DNA of 7,487 bases from Deltaproteobacteria bacterium (GTDB lineage Bacteria > Desulfobacterota > Desulfobacteria > Desulfobacterales > JAUVGT01), in contig JAUVGT010000246.1 of assembly GCA_030593645.1 (NCBI GenBank), positions 1-7,487 of the forward strand, written 5' to 3'. The translations under genes were made by a program, and so were the position numbers. The notes below the pieces were generated by a model that did no database searches, had not been told where the DNA came from, and worked only from the letters and a program-made list of their open reading frames with translations. Of this stretch, positions 1 through 5,892 are shown piece by piece (the stretch's first letter is position 1; every line of letters begins with the position of its first letter).

Positions 1-3
1 CAT
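1..3 (-). CDS. Start codon of an unseen downstream gene (5' edge only)
   Basis: On the minus strand, 24 bases after the yggT stop codon, there is an ATG formed by the last three bases of the window. It is preceded by GAGAGG with a 9-base spacer, a good ribosome binding site. This is most likely the first codon of the next gene of the yggT operon. In related bacteria yggT is often followed by a DivIVA-domain gene or a DUF167 (YggU) gene, but nothing of the protein is visible here, so its identity is open. Confidence 0.5.
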
Positions 4-27
4 TATATATTACCTCTCTTCAATGAT

Positions 28-330
28 TTACCGTAGTAAAGTCATGGCAAATATGCCGAGCTTGTATACGGCAAAATTTTTTATAAAATAGATCGCCAGA
101 AGAACGATTATGGGTGAAAAATCAATGCCCCCGTATGCCAAGGGGAGATATGATCTTATTCTATATAGCACGGGTTCCGTGACATTGTGTATAAACCTGA
201 CAATCGGATTATACGGATCGGGGCTTACCCATGAAAGTACTGCCCGGGCAATAATAATAACTGTAAAAAAAAGAAGGATCAGATCCAGTATTTTTGCAGC
301 AGCCAACAGGAAATAACCGACAACAACCAT
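28..330 (-). CDS. yggT: YggT family integral membrane protein
   Basis: This is a 100-residue membrane protein of the YggT family, at the usual length for a single-repeat member. Two hydrophobic segments are visible, about residues 5-29 and 72-96. Between them lies the family signature: RAVLSW (29-34), then SPDPYNPIVRFI (36-47), TEPVL (51-55) and GGIDFSPI (68-75). The start ATG has GAGGA 10 bases upstream. Members sit in the inner membrane; roles in osmotic stress and in cell division or organelle partition have been proposed for homologues, but no biochemical activity is established. A second start codon with its own ribosome binding site follows within 30 bases, so it is probably the first gene of an operon leaving the window. 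A candidate promoter lies about 110 bases upstream. The family call is firm; the role is not. Confidence 0.93.
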   Translation of the reverse strand: MVVVGYFLLAAAKILDLILLFFTVIIIARAVLSWVSPDPYNPIVRFIHNVTEPVLYRIRSYLPLAYGGIDFSPIIVLLAIYFIKNFAVYKLGIFAMTLLR

Positions 331-439
331 GGATACATCGTCCTCAAATTCTATCGGATGGGCTGGACCAACACTTGCTTTTCCCGATTCTGGTTTTATA
401 TTGATTACAAATCAGAGTAAATTATCTTGCCTGATTTAT

Positions 440-469
440 AATATATTGATAATATTAATTATCGGTCAA
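440..469 (-). promoter_or_regulatory. Candidate sigma70 promoter for yggT
   Basis: Reading the minus strand, TTGACC (464-469) is followed after 18 bases by TATATT (440-445), five of six matches to each consensus hexamer. It would give a leader of about 100 bases before the yggT start. The region is very AT-rich, so a chance match is possible. Confidence 0.45.
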
Positions 470-488
470 TTGATATCGTGACCGTAAC

Positions 489-515
489 CCTCTGATGTTA
501 TGTTAATATCAGAGG
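489..515. repeat. 12-bp perfect-length hairpin in the divergent spacer
   Basis: CCTCTGATGTTA (489-500) and TAATATCAGAGG (504-515) pair over 12 positions with one G-T pair and a three-base loop. Neither strand has an adjacent T-run, so it is not a typical intrinsic terminator. It lies about 20 bp upstream of the candidate yggT -35 box, so it could be an operator or a transcribed structure. Function is not known. Confidence 0.55.
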
Positions 516-723
516 TAAATACTTTAATTTATTTACAAAATGTAAACAACGCCAATGCAATTTTATTGTGCACTAAGGCACCATTCAGCTGTAAAGTTTT
601 TATATATCACATATTTCAGATCTTGTCCAAATATAAAAAAAGTGATTGAAGACAGAAATATATAGCGACTGTGCACTGGCGAACAAATCTTCATATTTTG
701 GTATATGAAACAGGATATTTGAG

Positions 724-1152
724 ATGAAATTTAAAAAGGTTTTGATAGTATTAATTTTTTGTATGATTACAATGGGTTTTCAGGTTGATGCCCATTCAAG
801 CACGATCAAGTGGTATTCTTTTGAGGAAGGCGTAGCCCTTGGGAAAGCTCAGGGGAGGCCATTGTATTTAAATTTCATGGCAGACTGGTGCGGGTACTGC
901 CGGAAAATGGATAAATATACATATAGCGATACTAAAATTATTGCATATCTGAATGAACACTTTATTTCAATAAAGGTAAATGTAGACCAAGATGGAAGAA
1001 TAGCCGCATTCTATAAGGTTAGACCTATACCTGATCATGTTTTCCTAAATGCTAATGGGAAACCGATTGGTCGAGCAGCAAAAGCAGGTTATAAAAACTC
1101 TGAAGAGTTTATGAAGCTCCTGATGGCGGTAAAAGACGCTGCACAAAAATAA
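724..1152 (+). CDS. Exported thioredoxin-fold protein (Thioredoxin_7/DsbD-gamma-like)
   Basis: A 142-residue thioredoxin-family protein. Residues 1-23 form a signal peptide: MKFKK, a hydrophobic core, then V-D-A before H24, a plausible signal peptidase I site. The mature protein should act in the periplasm, or on the membrane if uncleaved. The redox motif is W55-C56-G-Y-C59 within ADWCGYCRKMD, the form seen in Thioredoxin_7/DsbD C-terminal-like domains. The expected cis-proline is P103 (IPDHVF), followed by the usual NANGKPIGR turn. It should carry out thiol-disulfide exchange, probably as a reductant or disulfide partner, but the substrate is not visible. There is no dsbD, ccdA or cytochrome-maturation gene beside it, so it looks like a stand-alone gene. 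Start choice: ATG with AGGA 8 bases upstream and an immediate signal peptide. Confidence 0.9.
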   Translation: MKFKKVLIVLIFCMITMGFQVDAHSSTIKWYSFEEGVALGKAQGRPLYLNFMADWCGYCRKMDKYTYSDTKIIAYLNEHFISIKVNVDQDGRIAAFYKVRPIPDHVFLNANGKPIGRAAKAGYKNSEEFMKLLMAVKDAAQK

Positions 1153-1201
1153 TATTTTTTAATGTTTTCGATCTTTTGTGTGTTTCATGGCTTCTAATAA
1201 A

Positions 1202-1237
1202 ATTCGCCGATCCCCGAACAATTCGGGATTGGTGAAT
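1202..1237 (-). terminator. Hairpin between convergent genes, likely minus-strand terminator
   Basis: Bases 1202-1218 pair with 1222-1237 over 16 positions including two G-T pairs, with one bulged C and a CAA loop. On the minus strand the stem runs directly into AATTTTATT, so it would work best as the terminator of the minus-strand gene ending at 1328. On the plus strand the nearest T-run (1252-1257) is 14 bases away, so termination of the thioredoxin-like gene is less certain. A weak short hairpin CACTT-TAA-AAGTG lies nearer the minus gene at about 1306-1318. Confidence 0.5.
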
Positions 1238-1327
1238 AGGATCGCAATCGTGTTTTTATTGGTTTGCGCTTATCCCTAAGCTCCATGCTTATTGCATTCA
1301 AATTTCACTTTAAAAGTGGTATTCTTT

Positions 1328-1573
1328 TTAAAACCTGTACTTCAGTCTTCTGAAAATCCTTACCATTGTTGAGATCACCGCCACACCGCTCATCACGGCA
1401 AGAAACACCGGAACCCAAACATGCTCATAATTGTTTTCTTTTGAAATGATGATGCCGATAATTGCAAATATGAATACCAGCATCACAAAGATGAGCAAAA
1501 GTATACACAGGGTGCTGGAATCATACCAGGGAATAATCAATCTTCGATGTACCGGTCTTTGATTGTAACGCAT
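1328..1573 (-). CDS. Small two-helix membrane protein of unknown function
   Basis: An 81-residue protein I do not recognise. It has a basic N-terminus (MRYNQRPVHRR), a long hydrophobic segment at about residues 20-44, a short polar loop ISKENNYEH, a second hydrophobic segment at about 51-69, and a strongly basic tail (RIFRRLKYRF). By the positive-inside rule both ends should be cytoplasmic with the loop outside. The ATG is the only sensible start, because a TAA lies in frame three codons upstream. There is no clear Shine-Dalgarno sequence, which lowers confidence. It converges on the thioredoxin-like gene and is separated from nrdD by a repeat-rich spacer, so it looks monocistronic. The coherent two-helix design and charge pattern favour a real gene. 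Confidence 0.65.
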   Translation of the reverse strand: MRYNQRPVHRRLIIPWYDSSTLCILLLIFVMLVFIFAIIGIIISKENNYEHVWVPVFLAVMSGVAVISTMVRIFRRLKYRF

Positions 1574-1629
1574 GGTCAGAGCTTATTGTTTTAATGATGA
1601 AAAATCAAGCGTGATGATTTGCTAGCGTG

Positions 1630-1730
1630 CAATATTCGACGTTCAATGTTGGACCCTCCGTCGCTAAAGCTATGGCGGACAAGCGTTTGTATTTTATCCG
1701 CCTTCAATCCCTTGAACCCTTGAATTCCGT
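1630..1730. repeat. Degenerate interspersed-repeat text with alternative hairpins
   Basis: This non-coding stretch resembles repeat debris I associate with deltaproteobacterial intergenic regions: a TTCGACGTTCAATGTTGGA-type segment (1636-1654) followed by a CTTGAACCCTTGAA-type segment (1710-1723). Between them GGCGGA (1674-1679) can pair with TCCGCC (1697-1702) or, using a G-T pair, with TCCGTC (1657-1662), so two hairpins exclude one another. I see no reading frame through it. Recognition is from memory, not from a search. Confidence 0.4.
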
Positions 1731-1750
1731 TTTCTCTTTTCTTGTTTTTT

Positions 1751-1766
1751 ACGCTATATATGGAAG
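1751..1766. promoter_or_regulatory. NrdR box 1 upstream of nrdD
   Basis: ACGCTATATATGGAAG matches the known NrdR-box pattern acaCwAtATaTwGtgt at nine of the ten core positions (CTATATATGG). It lies immediately upstream of the -35 hexamer. NrdR is a zinc-ribbon/ATP-cone repressor that binds paired boxes upstream of ribonucleotide reductase operons. Confidence 0.75.
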
Positions 1767-1773
1767 TTTATCA

Positions 1774-1801
1774 TTGACACACAACAATATCTTGTGATAG
1801 T
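1774..1801 (+). promoter_or_regulatory. nrdDG promoter (sigma70-like)
   Basis: A perfect -35 TTGACA (1774-1779) is followed after 16 bases by GATAGT (1796-1801), four of six matches to the -10. NrdR box 2 lies in the spacer and touches the -10, so bound repressor would block polymerase. Transcription would start near 1808, giving a leader of about 135 bases. A perfect TATAAT also occurs at 1908-1913, but I see no -35 hexamer at the right distance for it. Confidence 0.6.
1782..1797. promoter_or_regulatory. NrdR box 2, within the nrdD promoter spacer
   Basis: CAACAATATCTTGTGA matches the NrdR-box pattern at 12 of 16 positions, with nine of ten in the core (CAATATCTTG at 1785-1794). The core starts exactly 31 bp after that of box 1 (1754), leaving a 15-bp linker. 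This is the three-helical-turn spacing known for NrdR box pairs, which makes the pair far more convincing than either site alone. Confidence 0.78.
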
Positions 1802-1942
1802 TAGAAAATCGTTACCCGGCGGCAGCAATCCCCCAGTCAGTAAGGATTAGAAATAATAAGGCGATAATTTCCATAGGTATAACCCCCCGGTTAAAGCAAT
1901 TTATTCATATAATATTAGACAGAACAGCAGAGGTGGCTAAAA
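1802..1942 (+). other. nrdD leader region
   Basis: These ~140 bases lie between the proposed promoter and the start of nrdD. A small hairpin TAACC-CCCC-GGTTA occurs at 1880-1893, and C-rich patches occur at 1815-1835 and 1883-1888. I recognise no riboswitch class in it; in particular the conserved boxes of a cobalamin riboswitch are absent. The segment ends with the nrdD ribosome binding site GAGGTGG (1930-1936). Confidence 0.4.
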
Positions 1943-4147
1943 GTGTTTGATCAGATTAAAAAACGTGGAAACAGAATAGTTGAATTTGATTCATTAAAAA
2001 TCACGGCAGCTATTGCAAAAGCCGGGAACGCCACCGGAGAATTCAATGAACGGGATGCCAGGAAACTCACTCTCAGGGTACTGACCCTGGCTCACGAGCT
2101 GCGTCTCGGGAGCATACCGGAAGTCGAGGAGATACAAGATATTGTCGAACGGGTACTTCTTGATTCCCCGTTTTATAAAACGGCCAAAGCATATATTCTC
2201 TACCGTGAACAGCACGCTCAAATCCGGAATATTGAAAAACAGGCAAATATTGATCTGGTTGAGCACTACATTCAAAAGCTGGATTGGAAGATTAAGGAAA
2301 ACAGCAATATGTGTTATTCACTCCAGGGTCTGAATAATTATATATCTTCCGATGTGACCTCCGAATACTGGCTGAACCGTATTTATCCTCCGGAGATACG
2401 AAAGGCCCATAAAGATGGCGATCTGCATGTGCATGATTTAAGCCTCTTGTCTGTTTATTGTGTGGGATGGGATTTACAGGATCTGCTTAAAAATGGTTTC
2501 AAGGGGGTTGAAGGGAAAGTCGAAAGTGCCCCTCCGAAACATCTCAGATCAGCACTGGGTCAAATCGTTAATTTCTTTTATACACTTCAAGGCGAAGCCG
2601 CAGGGGCTCAGGCCATTTCCAATTTTGATACACTTTTAGCTCCTTTCGTTGATATAGACGGGTTGAGCTATAAGGAAGTCAAGCAGGCTCTGCAGGAATT
2701 TATATTTAATATCAATATTCCAACCCGGGTCGGGTTCCAGACACCCTTTACCAATATTACAATGGATCTATATGTGCCTGAAATTTTAAAAGACCATCCT
2801 GTGATTATCGGCGGGAAAGAGCGAAAAGAAACATACAGGGAATTCCAGAAGGAAATGAATATGATCAATAAGGCTTTTGCTGAAGTGATGATGGCGGGTG
2901 ACGCAAAGGGCCGTGTTTTTACATTTCCGATACCCACGTATAACATCACTGCCGATTTTGACTGGGAAAATCCAAATCTTGAAATGATCTGGAAGATGAC
3001 CGGAAAGTATGGAATTCCCTATTTTTCTAATTTTGTTAATTCGGACATGTCCCCGGATGATGCCCGGTCCATGTGCTGCAGACTGCGCCTCGATAACAGG
3101 GAACTGTTAAAAAGAGGCGGGGGTCTTTTCGGGGCGAACCCTCTTACCGGCTCCATCGGGGTTGTTACCATCAACCTGCCCCGCATTGGATATATCTCGA
3201 AGACCGAGGACGATTTTTTTGCTGATTTAAAGGAAAAGGTCCTGTTATCTGTTGATAGTCTTTCCATTAAAAGGAAAATACTTGAAAGGTTTACCGACAG
3301 CAATCTTTACCCCTATTCAAAATTTTACTTAAGGGAAATAAAGGAAAATACGGGATTGTACTGGAAAAATCATTTTTCTACAGTCGGGATTATCGGGATG
3401 AATGAAGCCTGTTTGAATTTTCTTGGGCAGGATATTGCCAGTGAAGTGGGGCAGGAGTTTTCACTTCAAGTCATGGACTTTATCCGTGACATGCTTGCCG
3501 AACTGCAGGAGGAAACCGGTGATATTTTTAACCTTGAAGCCACACCCGCGGAGGGTACTTCTTACCGTCTTTCAATGATCGACAAGAAAAAATATCCGGA
3601 TATCATCTGTGCCAATGAGAATGAATATAAAAATGACTCTGCACCGTATTACACCAATTCAACTCAACTCCCGGTGAATTATACTGATGATCTTTTTGAA
3701 ACCCTAAGACTGCAGGATAACCTGCAGGCGAAATATACAGGTGGTACTGTACTCCATTTTTTTCTGGGGGAACAGGTTCGGGACATAGAAGTGCTCAAGG
3801 GCCTGATCCGAAAGATTTCTAACAACTACAGGCTTCCTTATTTTACTCTTACTCCCACTTTCAGTGTCTGCCCTTCACACGGGTACCTGAGCGGTGAGCA
3901 CGAGAAATGTACCACATGTAACAGGGAAACCGAAGTCTATTCCAGGGTGGTTGGTTATTTAAGACCTGTCAAACAATGGAACGACGGTAAACGGGCTGAA
4001 TTTAATCTCCGGAAAACATATAATACGGAAAAAGCATCACCTGACCATATCTCAACACGATCAATACGACCCATTGATAATTTAAAAGAACCGGTTGCCA
4101 AATATGATGGCGTTATGAAAGGCGAATATCAGGAGCAAAGGCTTTAA
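1943..4147 (+). CDS. nrdD: Anaerobic (class III) ribonucleoside-triphosphate reductase
   Basis: A 734-residue oxygen-sensitive glycyl-radical enzyme that reduces ribonucleoside triphosphates to dNTPs in the cytoplasm. Residues 3-95 form an ATP-cone, the allosteric activity domain. The catalytic barrel follows: NMCYSLQGLNNYI (122-134) with C124, GDLHVHD (159-165), FQTPFTNITMD (265-275), and RSMCCRLRLD (375-384) with two adjacent cysteines C378/C379, one of them the likely thiyl-radical residue. The C-terminus carries a metal site (C643, H646, C656, C659) and RVVGYLRPV (668-676), where G671 is the radical glycine. A ~37-residue tail follows the core. The start is GTG at 1943, chosen for GAGGTGG 6 bases upstream. 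nrdG follows 12 bases after the stop, so the two form an operon. Paired NrdR boxes upstream suggest repression when dNTPs are plentiful. All key residues are present and the length is full. Confidence 0.97.
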   Translation: MFDQIKKRGNRIVEFDSLKITAAIAKAGNATGEFNERDARKLTLRVLTLAHELRLGSIPEVEEIQDIVERVLLDSPFYKTAKAYILYREQHAQIRNIEKQANIDLVEHYIQKLDWKIKENSNMCYSLQGLNNYISSDVTSEYWLNRIYPPEIRKAHKDGDLHVHDLSLLSVYCVGWDLQDLLKNGFKGVEGKVESAPPKHLRSALGQIVNFFYTLQGEAAGAQAISNFDTLLAPFVDIDGLSYKEVKQALQEFIFNINIPTRVGFQTPFTNITMDLYVPEILKDHPVIIGGKERKETYREFQKEMNMINKAFAEVMMAGDAKGRVFTFPIPTYNITADFDWENPNLEMIWKMTGKYGIPYFSNFVNSDMSPDDARSMCCRLRLDNRELLKRGGGLFGANPLTGSIGVVTINLPRIGYISKTEDDFFADLKEKVLLSVDSLSIKRKILERFTDSNLYPYSKFYLREIKENTGLYWKNHFSTVGIIGMNEACLNFLGQDIASEVGQEFSLQVMDFIRDMLAELQEETGDIFNLEATPAEGTSYRLSMIDKKKYPDIICANENEYKNDSAPYYTNSTQLPVNYTDDLFETLRLQDNLQAKYTGGTVLHFFLGEQVRDIEVLKGLIRKISNNYRLPYFTLTPTFSVCPSHGYLSGEHEKCTTCNRETEVYSRVVGYLRPVKQWNDGKRAEFNLRKTYNTEKASPDHISTRSIRPIDNLKEPVAKYDGVMKGEYQEQRL

Positions 4148-4159
4148 GGCATATAACAG

Positions 4160-4858
4160 ATGGTTTTTGGCGGACTTCAAAAAAATTCACTTATCGATTA
4201 TCCGGGGAAACTTAGTTGCGTGCTGTTTCTTTCAGGATGTAATTTCAAATGTCCTTATTGTCACAATCCTGATCTGGCCGTGGGCTGCAGCCCCTGCAAT
4301 TCATCTGTGGAAGAAAATCAGGTATTCGATTTTCTTGATAATCGAAAAGCATTTCTCGATGGTGTGGTCATTTCAGGTGGAGAACCCACCCTTCAAAAAG
4401 ATCTTGTCTCTTTGTGTGAGAAGATCAAGCTAATGAATTATCCGGTGAAACTGGATACAAACGGCAGCCGACCGCAGGTGATTCGAGAGCTTCTAAAGGT
4501 TGGGTTGGTGGATTACATTGCCATGGATATCAAAACTGACCCAATCGGTTATCCATCGTTAATAAAAAACAATTGTGAACCAAAGAGTATCATATCCAGT
4601 ATTCGAACAATCATGGAATACTCACCAGCCTATGAATTCAGGACTACTTGTGTAAAACCATTTGTGACTCCAACGATTATTGAAAATATCAGCCAGCTTA
4701 TCAGCGGAGCAAACCTGTTCGTTCTGCAGCAATTCAATGAAACAGAAGTACTTGAACCCGGTTTTTTCAAGACACGCGATAGTTTTTACAGTAACGATGA
4801 GCTTGATCATCTGAAATCGATCGCGAGCCCGTGGGTTAAAGAGTGTTATGTCAGGTAA
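4160..4858 (+). CDS. nrdG: Radical-SAM activating protein of anaerobic ribonucleotide reductase
   Basis: A 232-residue radical-SAM enzyme that uses a [4Fe-4S] cluster and S-adenosylmethionine to abstract hydrogen from the active-site glycine of NrdD (G671), creating its glycyl radical. The cluster cysteines are C27, C31 and C34 (CNFKCPYC), and the SAM-binding GGEPT is at 73-77. LIDYPGKLSCVLFLSGC at 11-27 is typical of the longer NrdG type (TIGR02495-like), which is larger than the ~155-residue E. coli NrdG. Extra cysteines at 43/46, 86, 138, 164 and 229 have no role I can assign. The ATG at 4160 has AAGG overlapping the nrdD stop codon, 10 bases upstream, which suggests translational coupling. 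Pyruvate formate-lyase activase is the main alternative, but the partner is clearly NrdD. Confidence 0.95.
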   Translation: MVFGGLQKNSLIDYPGKLSCVLFLSGCNFKCPYCHNPDLAVGCSPCNSSVEENQVFDFLDNRKAFLDGVVISGGEPTLQKDLVSLCEKIKLMNYPVKLDTNGSRPQVIRELLKVGLVDYIAMDIKTDPIGYPSLIKNNCEPKSIISSIRTIMEYSPAYEFRTTCVKPFVTPTIIENISQLISGANLFVLQQFNETEVLEPGFFKTRDSFYSNDELDHLKSIASPWVKECYVR

Positions 4859-5057
4859 CCCTTCCAGAACATTGCTTTTTTAATATCTTTATTGCGAATC
4901 ATTGAGTTGATTAGAAGTGGTTTCAGATGAGTATCGTAAGCTCTTCTCTTAAATGTGCCTGAAAGCGCATAAAATACTTGTGCAAAGATTTATTCTTTGT
5001 TAAAAGATTTTTTTAACTAATGATAACCATGACCGTCAACGCTTGATTTGTGCCTGA
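4859..5057. other. Spacer downstream of nrdG, no clear gene
   Basis: No coding region is supported here. Two small AT-rich hairpins lie at 4983-4999 (CAAAGA-TTTAT-TCTTTG) and 4999-5017 (GTTAAAA-GATTT-TTTTAAC). Together with the T-run at 5008-5014 they could form a weak terminator for nrdDG, but neither stem is GC-rich. Confidence 0.35.
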
Positions 5058-5061
5058 TTAT

Positions 5062-5214
5062 TGACGGCTTCGTAAAAAGTCCAACTTCTGCGTTGTGCCG
5101 CATTTCGCAATCATTCAACGTACTATAAGTACGCTTCATGATTACGAAATTTGCGCGCCTTGAATTTGAACTTTTTACGAAACCGTCTAATTCGGACTTT
5201 TTACGAGACCATCA
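5062..5214. mobile_element. MITE-like palindromic element with three related arms
   Basis: The outer arms at 5062-5082 and 5194-5214 are inverted copies matching at 18 of 21 positions. A third arm at 5170-5187 is an inverted copy of the left arm matching at 17 of 18. All share the core TCGTAAAAAGT or a close variant. The interior folds too: ATTTCGCAATCAT (5102-5114) against ATGATTACGAAAT (5138-5150), and GTACT-ATA-AGTAC at the tip (5120-5132). TTAT flanks the outer ends (5058-5061 and 5215-5218) as a possible target duplication. There is no transposase frame. It resembles non-autonomous elements I associate with deltaproteobacterial genomes; a name cannot be given without a search. Confidence 0.75.
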
Positions 5215-5275
5215 TTATTGGTTATTGAAACCAGATCAAGATATTAGACAGCCTTTTTATGTGTTAAATGTTTAT

Positions 5276-5282
5276 AAGGAGG
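5276..5282 (+). promoter_or_regulatory. Strong ribosome binding site of the 5291 gene
   Basis: AAGGAGG is a full Shine-Dalgarno match 8 bases before the ATG at 5291. It is the strongest in the window and fixes the start. A weak promoter candidate, TTGGTT (5218-5223) then GATATT (5240-5245) after 16 bases, begins at the edge of the palindromic element. Confidence 0.8.
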
Positions 5283-5290
5283 AATACTAA

Positions 5291-5779
5291 ATGGCTCGGG
5301 ATAATAAATTAATTTCATTGGCATTAGTAATACTGATCGGGATCATTGTGCAGGTAGGACTTTTTCAGCTTGACAACAGGGAAACACCCGCCAAAACAGC
5401 TGTAAAATTTACTAAAGCATATTTCAAACTCGATAAATCCATGTCTAAATATCTCTGTAAGGAACTGGCCAAAGAAGACGGTGCCATCGCTGATGAATTT
5501 ATCAACAGGGAAGCGGATAAGGCGATAGAACTGGGTTTCAATCTACAATATATGCGAAGCGCACTGTACAGTATTCATACTGAAGTTGAAACTGTTGATG
5601 GTTCAAAAGTTACGGTAAGAATTTCGGCGCACAGAAAACGTTACATTAACCCGATTTATACGATGATTGGGAATTTATTTCTCATTGGTGAAACTTATGA
5701 TGTTGATGAGACAATAAATCTGATAAAAGAAGATGGAAAATGGAAGGTATGCGGCAAAGTATTTGATCTTTCCAGCTGA
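5291..5779 (+). CDS. Membrane-anchored protein of unknown function
   Basis: A 162-residue protein without a recognised name. Residues 7-26 form one hydrophobic segment (ISLALVILIGIIVQVGLF) after MARDNK, most likely an uncleaved anchor with the rest in the periplasm. The soluble part has a predicted helical half (TPAKTAVKFTKAYFKLDKSM, then 66-93) and a strand-rich half ending in LIKEDGKWKVCGKVFDLS. That layout, with a closing DGKWKV strand, recalls the NTF2-like/DUF4878 fold, but this is shape-based inference. Two cysteines, C56 and C154, could form a disulfide in an oxidising compartment. The gene is isolated: a MITE-like element is upstream and a strong terminator follows, so it is probably monocistronic. 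I believe similar uncharacterised proteins occur in sulfate reducers, but have not checked. Confidence 0.85.
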   Translation: MARDNKLISLALVILIGIIVQVGLFQLDNRETPAKTAVKFTKAYFKLDKSMSKYLCKELAKEDGAIADEFINREADKAIELGFNLQYMRSALYSIHTEVETVDGSKVTVRISAHRKRYINPIYTMIGNLFLIGETYDVDETINLIKEDGKWKVCGKVFDLSS

Positions 5780-5799
5780 TTATCCTGGGCCTTAATTCT

Positions 5800-5841
5800 A
5801 AAGGAGCGCCGAAATCTTCAATACTTCGGCCTCCTTTTTTT
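5800..5841 (+). terminator. Intrinsic terminator
   Basis: AAAGGAG (5800-5806) and GCCGAA (5808-5813), with one bulged C between them, pair with TTCGGC (5825-5830) and CTCCTTT (5831-5837). The 13-bp stem has an 11-base loop and runs into an uninterrupted T-run (5835-5841). It lies 21 bases after the stop codon of the preceding gene, a textbook Rho-independent terminator. Confidence 0.92.
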
Positions 5842-5892
5842 ATTTTTTACACTTCCACCAAGTGGTTTTAAAAAAAATGTTAAGCTAATCAT

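Larger units (their letters stand above)
331..723. other. Divergent intergenic region, yggT to thioredoxin-like gene
   Basis: This 393-base AT-rich spacer has no convincing gene on either strand. It holds the candidate yggT promoter, the 12-bp hairpin at 489-515, a short palindrome TTTACA-AAA-TGTAAA at 532-546, and two copies of TGTGCACT at 567-574 and 670-677. I could not pick a clear promoter for the plus-strand gene at 724. Its ribosome binding site appears to be AGGA at 712-715. Confidence 0.6.

Noticed and set aside
110..316. A plus-strand open frame opposite yggT
   Set aside because: It is the antisense shadow of a conserved membrane protein with clear family motifs.
567..677. TGTGCACT present twice, 103 bp apart, upstream of the thioredoxin-like gene
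   Set aside because: Eight-base repeats of a partly palindromic word can arise by chance, the spacing is not helical-phase informative, and no known regulator fits.
1908..1913. A perfect TATAAT close to nrdD as the main promoter
   Set aside because: No -35 hexamer lies 16-18 bases upstream (the sequence there is C-rich), while the upstream TTGACA promoter is bracketed by the NrdR boxes.
4160..4858. Pyruvate formate-lyase activating enzyme as the identity of the radical-SAM gene
   Set aside because: The 12-base spacing to nrdD and the DYPG...GCNFKCPYCHNP signature fit the ribonucleotide reductase activase; the neighbouring enzyme has an ATP-cone and a metal site, which PFL lacks.
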